Assembly: GCA_012728855.1 (NCBI GenBank)
Contig: JAAYEH010000179.1
Coordinates: 1-64,000 of the forward strand
DNA length: 64,000 nt
DNA from: Rhodopirellula sp.
Lineage (GTDB): Bacteria > Planctomycetota > Planctomycetia > Pirellulales > Thermoguttaceae
Direction of reading: 5' to 3'
Shown piece after piece: positions 43,084 to 52,041 of this stretch; position 1 is the first letter of the stretch; every line of letters begins with the position of its first letter. A program made the translations under genes and the position numbers. Under the pieces are notes generated by a model, which was given only the letters and a program-made list of their open reading frames with translations, ran no database searches and was not told the origin of the DNA.

Positions 43084-44253
43084 GTGAGCAACTCTGTGCC
43101 GAAATTCACTCGATACCTACGTCCGATCGCGAAGTTCCTGGCGTTGGCTGCCGTTGCGGGCGGCATCGTCTACTGGCTCAAATTCTCTCCGCTACCGGTG
43201 AGCGAGCACCGGATCGAACGCGGCCAGATCGTCGCCGAGGTGATGGGCACGGGCACACTGGAAGCCCGAGTGAAATCGACAATCAGTCCGAAGATCGCGG
43301 GCCGCATCGAAACGCTGCCGGCCGACCAGGGCGACGATGTGAAGGCGGGACAGCCTCTGTTCACCTTGGACGACGCGGACCTGAAACAGCAGGTCCAGAT
43401 CGCCGAGGCCAATATCGCGTCGGCGCAGGCCGCGCTGGAGCGTCTCAAGGCCGACCAGGCTCAAGCAGCGGCGGTTCTGGAACAATCTCGCCGCAACCAC
43501 GAACGGATCCAACGCTTGCTGTCTTCCCGCGCCGCATCGGAAGAAGACAGCGACAAGGCATTGGAGGCGTTTCAGGTGGCCGAGGCCGGTGTCGCCCGGG
43601 CTGAGGCCGCGATGGTGGAGGGGCAGAAGCAATTGCTCACGGCCCAGAGGAATCTGGCCTATCGCCAGGCACTTCTGGCCGACTCGCGTGTGAGCGCCCC
43701 CTTCGACGGGCTGATCGTCCGGCGCTATCGCGATCCGGGAGATATCGTCGTCCCAGGCAGCCCGACGTTGACCCTTGTATCGTTGGACGAGATCTGGGTC
43801 TCCGCTTGGGTCGATGAGACGGAAATGGCCCGCCTGCGGGTCGGACAGCCCGCCCGCGTTGTGTTCCGCTCCGAGCCGCAGCGGAGCTACGAGGGCCAGG
43901 TCGCCCGCCTGGGACGCGAGGCGGATCGGGAAACCCGCGAGTTCATTGTCGACGTCCGTGTGTTGTCCCTGCCCGAGAACTGGGCGGTCGGCCAGCGCGC
44001 GGAAGTTTATATCGAGACGGACCGGAAGAGCGGCGTTCCGGTCCTGCCAACCACGTATATCGTTTGGCGCGATGCGCAATCCGGCGTGTTCTGCAAAGCG
44101 GGAAACCGGGCCGAGTGGCGGCCTGTAAGACTTGGCCTTCAGGCTCGCGAAAGCGCGGAAGTCGCCGAGGGGCTTGAGCCGGGGGAGGTCGTTCTCGTGG
44201 CTTCCGGCGGCAAGAGCCTCCCGCTGGAAGGCCGGAGGTTGGCCTCGCCATGA
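43084..44253 (+). CDS. HlyD/MacA-family periplasmic adaptor
   Basis: 389 residues, GTG start at 43084 (GTG 43096 possible; the ribosome site is poor for either). One N-terminal membrane helix (about 15-33), a lipoyl-type half-barrel (about 60-95, RGQIVAEVMGTGTLEARV), an alpha-helical hairpin rich in Ala/Glu (about 100-200) and a beta-barrel C-terminus. It bridges an inner-membrane ABC exporter and an outer-membrane factor, which is not encoded here. The permease ATG overlaps its stop (ATGA), giving a MacAB-like set. Confidence 0.9.
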   Translation: MSNSVPKFTRYLRPIAKFLALAAVAGGIVYWLKFSPLPVSEHRIERGQIVAEVMGTGTLEARVKSTISPKIAGRIETLPADQGDDVKAGQPLFTLDDADLKQQVQIAEANIASAQAALERLKADQAQAAAVLEQSRRNHERIQRLLSSRAASEEDSDKALEAFQVAEAGVARAEAAMVEGQKQLLTAQRNLAYRQALLADSRVSAPFDGLIVRRYRDPGDIVVPGSPTLTLVSLDEIWVSAWVDETEMARLRVGQPARVVFRSEPQRSYEGQVARLGREADRETREFIVDVRVLSLPENWAVGQRAEVYIETDRKSGVPVLPTTYIVWRDAQSGVFCKAGNRAEWRPVRLGLQARESAEVAEGLEPGEVVLVASGGKSLPLEGRRLASP

Positions 44254-45464
44254 ACCTCGCTCACAAGGATATCCAGCACAACCTCGGCCGGTTCGCTCTA
44301 ACCACGGTTGGAATCGGCATGTTGCTGATGATCGTGATGGGCATGGGAGGAATCTACCGCGGCTTGATCGAGGATGCGACGCTGCTGGTCGAACGGATTG
44401 GAGCTGATTTGTGGGTGGTTCAGCGCGACACGCGAGGCCCGTTCGCGGAAGTGTCGCGAGTTCCCAAGACGCTTGTCTACCGCGTGTTGGCTGTGCCCGG
44501 AGTCGAATCGGCCCGAGAGTTCGTGTTCCACACGATTCAGCGTCAGCACGACGGCAAGCCCCTGCGGATGTCGGTCCTCGGACTGAGTTGGCCGCTAGAC
44601 AAGGGGGAATGGCTGCCGCTGATCGCGGGCAGGCCCTTGCGTCAAAACCATTATGAAATCGTCACCGATAAGTCTCTGGGCCTCCGCCTCCATGAGCGAA
44701 TCAAGTTGGGCAAGGAGACGTACTCGGTGGTGGGCATTACCAGCGGCATGGTCAGTTCCAGTGGCGATGGGATGGCCTTTGCAACCGTGTGGGATTCCCA
44801 AGCGATCCAATTCGATGCCGTGGGCGAGGCAGTGCGTCTGGAGCGCGCGGCCCGAGAGCGCCGCAGCCAGAACGACGAGGTGTTCCTCAAACAGCCCGCG
44901 CTGGCGGAACGGCTTGCACGTCCCGCGGGCGAGATCCCCGCAGTAACGTCGCCGGATCTGAGCGCGGTCGTAGTCCGTCTTTCCCCCGGCGTGGACGCAG
45001 CCCGGGCTTCAACCATTCTTTCGTCGTGGGGCGACGTGACAGTCTTCACCAAGAAAGGGCAGGAGGATCTTTTGGTGCAGGGGATGGTGGACAAGGCCCG
45101 CAGACAATTGGGAATGTTCCGGGCGTTGCTCACGATCATTGCAGCGATCATTATGGCGTTGATTCTCTACACCCTCACACTCGACAAGCTGCACTCGATC
45201 GCCTTGCTCAAGCTGATCGGCGCACCCAACCGGGTGATCCTTGGCCTGATTCTCCAACAGGCGATCGCCTTGGGCAGTCTGGGTTACGGGATTGCCTACC
45301 TCGTTGGGCAGAAGCTGTTCCCCTTGTTCCCGCGGCGTGTGGTCCTTACCAACCAGGATTTGCTCCAACTGGCAGTCATCGTGCTGGCAATCTCCGTGCT
45401 GTCCAGCTTTCTGGGCATCTGGCGGGCGATGCGAGTCCAGCCCAACGAAGCGCTGATGGGGTGA
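44250..45464 (+). CDS. MacB/FtsX-type ABC permease
   Basis: 404 residues with one N-terminal helix (about 20-43) and three C-terminal helices (about 285-308, 330-350 and 365-390). Between them is the extracytoplasmic MacB_PCD domain (about 44-280). The C-terminal FtsX domain ends with FLGIWRAMRVQPNEALMG, the typical motif. It exports substrates from the periplasm with the adaptor upstream and the ATPase downstream. Stop is seven bases before the ATPase start. Confidence 0.9.
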   Translation: MNLAHKDIQHNLGRFALTTVGIGMLLMIVMGMGGIYRGLIEDATLLVERIGADLWVVQRDTRGPFAEVSRVPKTLVYRVLAVPGVESAREFVFHTIQRQHDGKPLRMSVLGLSWPLDKGEWLPLIAGRPLRQNHYEIVTDKSLGLRLHERIKLGKETYSVVGITSGMVSSSGDGMAFATVWDSQAIQFDAVGEAVRLERAARERRSQNDEVFLKQPALAERLARPAGEIPAVTSPDLSAVVVRLSPGVDAARASTILSSWGDVTVFTKKGQEDLLVQGMVDKARRQLGMFRALLTIIAAIIMALILYTLTLDKLHSIALLKLIGAPNRVILGLILQQAIALGSLGYGIAYLVGQKLFPLFPRRVVLTNQDLLQLAVIVLAISVLSSFLGIWRAMRVQPNEALMG

Positions 45465-45471
45465 CACGCTG

Positions 45472-46185
45472 ATGAGCGATTGTCCGGCGATCGAAACGCG
45501 GCAACTCACGAAGGTGTACGGAAGCGGCAACACCGAAGTCGTCGCCATGCGCGACGCCTCCCTCACGGTTCGCCGCGGGGAAGTTGCAGCCCTGCTGGGG
45601 CCGAGCGGCGCGGGCAAATCGACCTTTCTCACCGCCGTGGGCCTGATCAACGCGCCGACTGCCGGACAGATTCTCATCGGCGGGAAGCTGGTGATGGACG
45701 GCCCCGTGGCGATGACTAACCTGCGGTCCTTCCGCCGCAAGCACATCGGCTACGTGTTTCAGAAGTCGAACTTGATCCCCTTCCTCTCGGCGCAGGAGAA
45801 CGTTCGGATCGCGATGGAACTGAACGGGACTCCGTCGCGGGCAGCTCGCCGGCGCGCCCTGGAGCTTCTTGAGCAACTCGGCGTTGCCGATCGCGCCGAC
45901 TACCAGCCGGCCATGTTGTCCGGCGGGCAGCAACAACGGATCGCCGTCGCCAGGGCCCTGGCAAATCAGCCGAGTGTGATGCTGGCCGACGAACCGACTG
46001 CCGCTTTGGACAGCCATCGAGGCCGTCAGGTGATGGAGTTGTTTCGTCGCGTGGCTCATGAGCACGGGACGGGAGTGATCGTCGTGACCCACGACCATCG
46101 CGCCCTGGATGTCTTCGATACCACCTATGAGATGGAAGACGGCATGATTCGCCAAGGCACAAGCCAACTCTCCCTTGCGCCATGA
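45472..46185 (+). CDS. ABC transporter ATP-binding protein (MacB/LolD-type)
   Basis: 237 residues. Walker A GPSGAGKSTFL, Q-loop VFQKSNLIPFL, signature MLSGGQQQRIAVARALA, Walker B VMLADEPTAALD and switch histidine VVTHDHRAL are all present. It pairs with the FtsX-type permease upstream. It ends 15 bases before the convergent FGE-like gene on the other strand. Confidence 0.95.
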   Translation: MSDCPAIETRQLTKVYGSGNTEVVAMRDASLTVRRGEVAALLGPSGAGKSTFLTAVGLINAPTAGQILIGGKLVMDGPVAMTNLRSFRRKHIGYVFQKSNLIPFLSAQENVRIAMELNGTPSRAARRRALELLEQLGVADRADYQPAMLSGGQQQRIAVARALANQPSVMLADEPTAALDSHRGRQVMELFRRVAHEHGTGVIVVTHDHRALDVFDTTYEMEDGMIRQGTSQLSLAP

Positions 46186-46200
46186 GAACTCGACATTCCG

Positions 46201-47169
46201 CTACTCCGCCGCCACGCAGACGCGGAAGCCCAGAGTCAAGTGGCGGTTCTCGGGCCGGCCCCCGCTGCGGCTTGCCGATCGGCAGCCTCTGGTGCAGTTG
46301 AACCAGCCACCGCCACGGTACACGCGCTCCTCGCCGGTTGCAGGCCCCCGGGGGTCGTCCGGCGGCGACTTCGCGTAGTATTCCGGGTCGTACCAGTCCG
46401 CGCACCACTCCCAGACATTCCCATGCATGTCGCACAGGCCGAACGAGTTCGGCAAAAAGCTCCCGGCGGGCGCCGTGTAGGTATAACCGTCGCTGGCTTG
46501 GATCAGCCCTTTTAACTCGGGGAATTGCGTCTCGAACGCGGCGTCCGCCACGTTGGCGAACTTCGCCGTTTCCTCGGAGTCATCGCCGTGAAAGTAGCCA
46601 GTGGTCGTGCCTGCTCGGCACGCATACTCCCACTCCGCCTCCGTCGGCAGACGGAAAATCATGCCTTCCTCGCAACTGAGCCACTTGCAAAACTCCATCG
46701 CATCATTCCAACTTACATTCACTACCGGGTGGGTATCTGCCTGAGAAAATCCCGTACTCCGCCACGAATGCTCCTCGTTCATCTTGAACTTTTTCGTCTC
46801 GGAATCCCAGGCAAAGGCGCCCTGGAAGCCGGTCCCCTTTTCCGCATCGGTCGCGTAGCCCGTCGCCTCGACGAAACGGCGGAACTGTCCGACCGTCACC
46901 TCGTGCTTTCCGAGATAGAACGGTTTGGCAATCGTTACCGTGTGGGCAGGTTTCTCGTCGTCGAGGCCGCTGTTGTCTCCCATGACAAAAGACCCTGCCG
47001 GAATCAATACCATCTCCAGCTTCGATCCACCGCCCAATTCGATGGTCTTCTGAGCCGGCAGTTCCGTAGGTTTGACCACGTTGTGCTGCTCCGAGGTCGG
47101 CTGGGTTCCACAACCGGCAGCCAACGTGATGGCGGCCCACGCAACGCATCCTATTATGCAGTTTTTCAT
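46201..47169 (-). CDS. FGE/SUMF1-domain lipoprotein
   Basis: 322 residues from ATG 47169, the TGA of the AlgX-like gene overlapping it (ATGA). Lipobox TLAAGC near residue 19. The formylglycine-generating-enzyme-type C-lectin domain covers about 55-322: LIPAGSFVMGDNSGLDDEKPAH, YLGKHEVTVGQFRRF, FRLPTEAEWEYACRAG, GLCDMHGNVWEWCADWY and the end GGRPENRHLTLGFRVC. As it is exported and lacks an obvious partner sulfatase, it probably acts as a binding protein rather than a formylglycine enzyme. It seems part of the polysaccharide acetylation operon. Confidence 0.85.
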   Translation of the reverse strand: MKNCIIGCVAWAAITLAAGCGTQPTSEQHNVVKPTELPAQKTIELGGGSKLEMVLIPAGSFVMGDNSGLDDEKPAHTVTIAKPFYLGKHEVTVGQFRRFVEATGYATDAEKGTGFQGAFAWDSETKKFKMNEEHSWRSTGFSQADTHPVVNVSWNDAMEFCKWLSCEEGMIFRLPTEAEWEYACRAGTTTGYFHGDDSEETAKFANVADAAFETQFPELKGLIQASDGYTYTAPAGSFLPNSFGLCDMHGNVWEWCADWYDPEYYAKSPPDDPRGPATGEERVYRGGGWFNCTRGCRSASRSGGRPENRHLTLGFRVCVAAE

Positions 47170-48878
47170 TCGATTACCTCTCCCCACCAGGGGCGTTCGA
47201 GTTTGATGTCGTCCGTCTCCGTCCGATTGATCCGCCCGTATTGGGCGAAGAAGTGAGGTTTCCACGGCTGAAGTCTCAACTTCACCCGCTTGCCGACCGG
47301 CCAGGAGAAGGCCGGCGTGTTTTGATGGTCTCTCATGCTGAAAAGATGCACGGCGATCTTGGGCTCGGTGAGCGCCCCGCTGTGGATCTGCAAGTCGGTC
47401 AGGTCGAGCGTGAAGATGTGGTGGGCATAGGGCATTTGGCCCGCCCGCGGCGCCGCCGATTTCGCGGCGATGGTTCCGCTGACGATCACCTCGCCGGCCG
47501 TGGGTGGCCCGGTGTCGGTCGGTCTGCCCGACTGCTTGAGCGTCATATCGACCAGTTTCCAGTCGCCGACGGCCAGTTCGCGAGCGGCGAACTGCCACAC
47601 GACAACCTTCTTGCCGGCCAGTCGGTCTTCGCCCTGAGCCAGCTCGCGGCTGAGCATCTCGCGCGTGGCATACGCCCCGTCGTCGTTCTGCAGAATCGAA
47701 TCCACGGGGCGATTCAAGGCGAAGCTCAGTTGCTCGGCCAATCCGGCCGCGCTGCCCCAGTTCATTAAATCCAACGAGTAGATGTTGGCAAAACTGTCGC
47801 CCAGCAGCAGGACTTCGGCGGCCGGATCGGGCCGCCACGGCAAGCTCGCCGCGTCGGTCACCGGGCGGATCGTGACAACTTCCTGGGCGAAAACGCCCTG
47901 GTCTGGGCGTAGCTTGAGCATCATCGCGATATCACCGAGGTTCTGGACCTCCTTGGACGTCTCGCGCCGGCGCCGATCCACGGCGTCCGCGCGCAATGTG
48001 ATTCTTGCTTCGATGAACCTGGCCAGTTCGGCCGCGGCCAACTCCATCGCCTCGGGCCGCCAGTGGGTGTCGGTGGCCAGATAGATCTCGCTCCCGTGGC
48101 GGTCGCGAGACCGGGCCAGCGCATCGGTCACGTCGCAGACCAGCACGCCCGCGGCATCAAGCTCATCGAGGAATTGCCGGTAGGACGGATTGTGAACGCT
48201 CATCAACCGGCCTTCATAGCGCGAGGAGAACTTCTCGGGGTGGATGGTGGCCTTGTCGGGCGTCGGCATGAGCACCAGGTGGATATTCCGCTCGGCAAGC
48301 TGCCGGTGGAACTGGAGGATCGCCGCGCGCGGGTCGGGCTGCGGAGCCGGCCGCCACTCGGTGCCGCCACTGGCCCGGCGGGCCAGGCGCCGCGGATCCA
48401 AGAATCCGGGACCGGTGCAATAGTCGATGCCCGGCCGGTAGAACAGCCACCGTCGGCGGCCGACATAGGCCTTTTCGTTGCCGCTTCCGGCATAGACAAG
48501 GAGTTCTTGAGTCGGCGGCAAGACGAACTGCGTCAGCAGCGACTCGGCCTTCAGATCCTTCTCGTACTCGTCGATGGCTCGCAAGAGCACGGCGTTGCCT
48601 CGGAACGTCTTCGAGATCCAATCGCCGTCGTGCTCGCGGTAGGCCGCCACGGCTCGAGGCAACGCGGCGAAGATGTTGCAGCACTGCGGCCAGACGCTTT
48701 CACGCCGTCCCTCCGTGTACTGCCGCATCTCGCGATACGTCTGCACGGCCGGAACCGCGAACAGCGTGACGAGTCCGACCGCGACGAGCGTCCACTTCAC
48801 GCCACGGCTGAATTCCGTGTGGCCGATTTCCAGCCTGGCTTGCTCTTCGCGAGTCGGGTACATGGTGTGTTGGGTCAT
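47166..48878 (-). CDS. AlgX/AlgJ-like polysaccharide O-acetyltransferase (SGNH-like)
   Basis: 570 residues. One N-terminal membrane helix (about 28-47), then a periplasmic SGNH-hydrolase-like domain with ILYTDTHWRPEA-type IYLATDTHWRPEAM (about 268-281), VLLLGDSFANIYS (about 365) and a C-terminal beta-rich region. In alginate and other exopolysaccharide systems such proteins take acetyl groups from the MBOAT protein AlgI and transfer them to the polymer. The MBOAT gene follows upstream in transcription at 48883-50343, supporting this role. Confidence 0.87.
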   Translation of the reverse strand: MTQHTMYPTREEQARLEIGHTEFSRGVKWTLVAVGLVTLFAVPAVQTYREMRQYTEGRRESVWPQCCNIFAALPRAVAAYREHDGDWISKTFRGNAVLLRAIDEYEKDLKAESLLTQFVLPPTQELLVYAGSGNEKAYVGRRRWLFYRPGIDYCTGPGFLDPRRLARRASGGTEWRPAPQPDPRAAILQFHRQLAERNIHLVLMPTPDKATIHPEKFSSRYEGRLMSVHNPSYRQFLDELDAAGVLVCDVTDALARSRDRHGSEIYLATDTHWRPEAMELAAAELARFIEARITLRADAVDRRRRETSKEVQNLGDIAMMLKLRPDQGVFAQEVVTIRPVTDAASLPWRPDPAAEVLLLGDSFANIYSLDLMNWGSAAGLAEQLSFALNRPVDSILQNDDGAYATREMLSRELAQGEDRLAGKKVVVWQFAARELAVGDWKLVDMTLKQSGRPTDTGPPTAGEVIVSGTIAAKSAAPRAGQMPYAHHIFTLDLTDLQIHSGALTEPKIAVHLFSMRDHQNTPAFSWPVGKRVKLRLQPWKPHFFAQYGRINRTETDDIKLERPWWGEVIE

Positions 48879-48882
48879 TGGT

Positions 48883-50343
48883 CTAGAAGATGAAGTAGAT
48901 GAACGGATTGAACTCTTGTGTGGTCATGGCCATGATCGCCAGCCAGAAAACGGCCGCGATCCACAGCGCCTTCTGCCACGTGATCTTGCGGGTGAAGTCC
49001 CAGGTTTGCGGGCAGACCCAGACGACAACCGCCGCCAGCAGCATCGAAACCACGTAGTACGGCTGGTAGACCAACCCGCCAATCAGCCCCGCGCCCGATT
49101 GCGGCGCCGTCAGCCCCAACATGCTGCGGCAGTATTCCAGAGCCGCGGGCAGATCGGCGGCGCGAAAGAAGACCCACGTAAAGCAGACGATCACGAAGGT
49201 GATCGCCATCTTGGCTAGCCCCGGAAGCCGTTCGTACAGCGAGTGCTTTCCGCCCAGCCGCTCGAGGATCAGCATCAGTCCGTGGATCGCGCCCCAGATC
49301 ACGAAGTTCCACGAGGCCCCATGCCAGAGCCCGCCGAGGAGCATCACCAAGGCGAGGTTCACATACGTCCGCACGGGGCCTTTGCGATTGCCGCCGAGCG
49401 GGTAGTAGAGGTTGTCGCGGAGCCAGGTGGAAAGGCTCAAGTGCCAACGCCGCCAGAATTCAGTGATCGACTGGCTGAGGTAGGGCGAATCGAAGTTCTT
49501 GGCGAACATGAAACCCAGCATCAGTCCCAGGCCGATCGCCATGTCGCTGTAGGCGCTGAAATCGAAGTAGATCTGAAAAGCGTAGGCGACCGCGCCGACC
49601 CACGAGTCGACGCAGCCGATCGAGCCGGCGTCGAAGGCCATGTCGGCCACCTTGCCGCACGGGTTGGCCAGCAGGATCTTCTTGCCGAGCCCCAGGCCGA
49701 GGAAGGCGATGCCGCGGGCGAACTTCTCGACCGTGTGCGTCCGTTGGCGAAGCTGATCGGCCACGTCCTGAAAGCGGATGATCGGCCCGGCCACAAGCTG
49801 CGGAAACATCGCCACGTAGCACCAGAAGTCGATCGGATTACGAATCGCCTTGGCATCGCCGCGATAGACGTCGATCGTATAGCTCATCGACTGGAACGTG
49901 TAGAAGCTGATGCCCAGCGGCAGCGTCACCTTGAGCACGTTTTCAATCCCCATGCCGGTCAGGCCGAGCGACTCCACCAGGACCGTGTAGTTGTCAATGA
50001 GGAAGTTGAAATACTTGAAAAATCCGAGCACCGAAAGGTTCGAGATCATGGAGACCGCAAGCACCCAGCGCTGACCTCTGGTCCGAGGTTGGCCGGACGG
50101 CAGCAAGGGGATCGGGCCGCGCCACGTCGAGGGCCGCAACTGGCCGGCCAGCGCCAGTCCGCAGAGGTAGTCGATGAGCGTCGAGACGAACATCAGCACC
50201 ACGAAGAGCGGATTTGCCCAGCCGTAGAAGACGTAGCTGACCGCCGCCAGCGTCAAGTGCTTCAGCCATCGCGGGCTGAGGTAATACAGCACCAGCGAGG
50301 CGGTCAGAAAGTAGAACAGAAACAGGTGGGAACTGAAAACCAT
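48883..50343 (-). CDS. algI: AlgI-like MBOAT O-acyltransferase
   Basis: 486 residues with about ten to twelve membrane segments. MBOAT signatures are YSDMAIGLGLMLGF, FWRRWHLSLSTWLRDNLYYP with LGGNRKG, and GGLWHGASWNFVIWG, the latter containing the conserved histidine. It carries acetyl groups across the inner membrane for polysaccharide O-acetylation, together with the AlgX/AlgJ-like gene next to it. Whether the polymer is alginate is not shown; no other alginate genes are in the window. Confidence 0.9.
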   Translation of the reverse strand: MVFSSHLFLFYFLTASLVLYYLSPRWLKHLTLAAVSYVFYGWANPLFVVLMFVSTLIDYLCGLALAGQLRPSTWRGPIPLLPSGQPRTRGQRWVLAVSMISNLSVLGFFKYFNFLIDNYTVLVESLGLTGMGIENVLKVTLPLGISFYTFQSMSYTIDVYRGDAKAIRNPIDFWCYVAMFPQLVAGPIIRFQDVADQLRQRTHTVEKFARGIAFLGLGLGKKILLANPCGKVADMAFDAGSIGCVDSWVGAVAYAFQIYFDFSAYSDMAIGLGLMLGFMFAKNFDSPYLSQSITEFWRRWHLSLSTWLRDNLYYPLGGNRKGPVRTYVNLALVMLLGGLWHGASWNFVIWGAIHGLMLILERLGGKHSLYERLPGLAKMAITFVIVCFTWVFFRAADLPAALEYCRSMLGLTAPQSGAGLIGGLVYQPYYVVSMLLAAVVVWVCPQTWDFTRKITWQKALWIAAVFWLAIMAMTTQEFNPFIYFIF

Positions 50344-50541
50344 AACGCCCTCTGCGGTTCGTGGCGATCAAATGCGCCGGGTGTGCCAGTTATCCCAGCG
50401 CCAGACCGCACGCCCGTGAACTTGTTGCCGACGCGATGCCGCTATGGCCCTTGTGTCTCGGCATGCTGCATCGACATTCGAGCCGCGCAAGACCACCGGC
50501 GCGCAGCATGAAACAGGGGCCACTTCAAGGAGAGCGCACCA
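50344..50541. other. Intergenic region upstream of algI
   Basis: About 200 bp between algI (minus) and the end of the small minus-strand gene. It probably contains the promoter of the acetylation operon. No palindrome or coding frame was recognised. Confidence 0.3.
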
Positions 50542-50928
50542 TCAAATCAGCAAGACTTGATTCGCGAGATGGAGACGAACCGGCAGCAGAAGACGCCCGC
50601 TCGCACGGAATGGTTGGTGCAAGCCGACTGCCAGCCGCGAAAAGTCGGCATTGGGCAATCCTGCCAGGGACGCCCGCAACGGCAGACTCCATGAACGGCC
50701 AACGAATCGGCGCGGAGAGAAGGAGAATTTGCGACCTTGGCACTCGCGGGGCCCGTGATGCGGCTGATTGCACCGACACCCCGGGCATTGCCCCTGAAGT
50801 GTGGTGTCGCCATAGGTTGTGGCGGAAGTACGCTTGCTCTCGCAGCCTTGCACATCGTGCGCGCAGCAGCCCACCATCAGGTTGACTACCAGAACCGCGA
50901 TGCTCAGGATGCGGCAAAGCCGGACCAT
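50542..50928 (-). CDS. Small cysteine-rich lipoprotein-like protein
   Basis: 128 residues. A signal with lipobox LMVGCCAHD (about residue 21) precedes a Cys/His-rich segment, CPGCRCNQPHHGPRECQG (about 48-65), which looks metal-binding. The C-terminal half is basic and has no recognised domain. Its start is 242 bases from the divergent gene at 51171, and an ArsR-type palindrome lies between them, so it may belong to the metalloid response. Family not recognised with confidence. Confidence 0.55.
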   Translation of the reverse strand: MVRLCRILSIAVLVVNLMVGCCAHDVQGCESKRTSATTYGDTTLQGQCPGCRCNQPHHGPRECQGRKFSFSPRRFVGRSWSLPLRASLAGLPNADFSRLAVGLHQPFRASGRLLLPVRLHLANQVLLI

Positions 50929-51108
50929 GCAACAACTCCTTGTGTACTCGTTGTCCGTTATCGGCGGGAGACTTTCGCCGTCTTCAGGCGAATTGGCCCG
51001 CTCGCCATCCGGGGGGAATTATCCAATCCGCCGACCTTCTTGGCGATACGCGCTTCCGGGTGCCATGGCACCAATACGCAAAAAAACTGATCCGCTATAT
51101 ACCCAATT

Positions 51109-51129
51109 CCGAATATACTGTATATTCGG
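51109..51129. promoter_or_regulatory. ArsR-type operator palindrome
   Basis: CCGAATATA (51109-51117) and TATATTCGG (51121-51129) form a perfect 9-bp inverted repeat around CTG, 42 bases before the lipoprotein start at 51171. Short AT-rich palindromes of this form are typical ArsR/SmtB operators; two arsR-type genes lie 4 kb downstream. Confidence 0.55.
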
Positions 51130-51170
51130 CTGGACGAATGAGATGTTTATTCCCTTGGGAGACCACGACT

Positions 51171-52022
51171 ATGAAGACGCCTCACCTAGCCTTGGGAGTG
51201 CTGGCACTCGCCGCGCCCGGTTTTGCTCTCGCGTTTGCCGGTTGCGGCGGATCGGTGCAGTCCACCGAAACGAAACGGGCCGATTCCCCCGCGGTTGCCG
51301 TGGCGACCGCGGATTCTCAGCCTGCGGGCGGCTCTAGCGCCGCGAAGGCGGCACTCGAGAAGGCAGCCAAAGCGGAGAAGTACTTCTTCGCCTTCTTCTG
51401 GAAGGCCGACGATGAGAACACCGTCGCCATGCGGAAGGTCTTCGACGAGGCGATGGCCAGTGCCGCTGATCGGGCGGATGCCGTCGCGGTCAAGGTCACC
51501 GATGCGGCCGAAAAAGAGATCGTCAAGGAGTACGGCCTGGAGCGGGCGCCGATGCCACTGGTCCTGGCGATCGCTCCCAACGGCGCGATCACGGGCGGAT
51601 TCCCCGCGCCGTTCAGCCAACAGGATCTGTCAACGGGATTTGCTACGCCCGGAACGCAGAAGTGCATGAAAGCGCTCCAGGACGGCAAACTCGTTTTCCT
51701 CTGCGTACAGAACGCGGAAATGCAGGCGAGCCAGGATGCCATGAAAGGCGTCCGCGATTTTAAGGCCGACGTCCGCTTCGCCAGCGCCACGGAAGTCGTG
51801 ATGCTCGACCCCAAGGATACAGCCGAGGCGAGCTTTCTTGCAGATCTCGAAATCAAACCGGACGCATCAGACGCCGTTACGGTCTTTCTGGCGCCCCCGG
51901 GGTCGCCCATCGGCAAGTTCGAAGGGGCGACGACCAAAGAGCAACTCGCCGAGATGCTCATGAAGGCCAGTTCCGGTTGCGGACCGGGCGGTTGCGGTCC
52001 GGGCGGTTGCGGACCACGATAG
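51171..52022 (+). CDS. Thioredoxin-fold lipoprotein with C-terminal Gly-Cys tail, paralogue 1
   Basis: 283 residues from ATG 51171 (GGGAG upstream). Lipobox FAGCGG near residue 24 and a Ser/Thr/Ala linker. First thioredoxin-like domain (about 55-150) has YFFAFFWKADDEN instead of C-x-x-C, and a cis-Pro strand APMPLVLAIAPNGAI. A second similar domain (about 155-265) follows, with KCMKALQDGKLVFLCVQN and VTVFLAPPGSP. The tail ends CGPGGCGPGGCGPR, with three cysteines that could bind thiophilic metals. Its paralogue lies 380 bases downstream with a MITE between. Role unknown; linked to a MacB-type exporter and ArsR genes. Confidence 0.75.
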   Translation: MKTPHLALGVLALAAPGFALAFAGCGGSVQSTETKRADSPAVAVATADSQPAGGSSAAKAALEKAAKAEKYFFAFFWKADDENTVAMRKVFDEAMASAADRADAVAVKVTDAAEKEIVKEYGLERAPMPLVLAIAPNGAITGGFPAPFSQQDLSTGFATPGTQKCMKALQDGKLVFLCVQNAEMQASQDAMKGVRDFKADVRFASATEVVMLDPKDTAEASFLADLEIKPDASDAVTVFLAPPGSPIGKFEGATTKEQLAEMLMKASSGCGPGGCGPGGCGPR

Positions 52023-52041
52023 GCGGCGGACTTTCTTTCTG

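Noticed and set aside
46201-47838. A longer minus-strand start giving a 545-aa FGE protein
   Set aside because: The extension lies inside the AlgX-like gene in another frame; the lipoprotein signal and ATGA overlap place the start at 47169.
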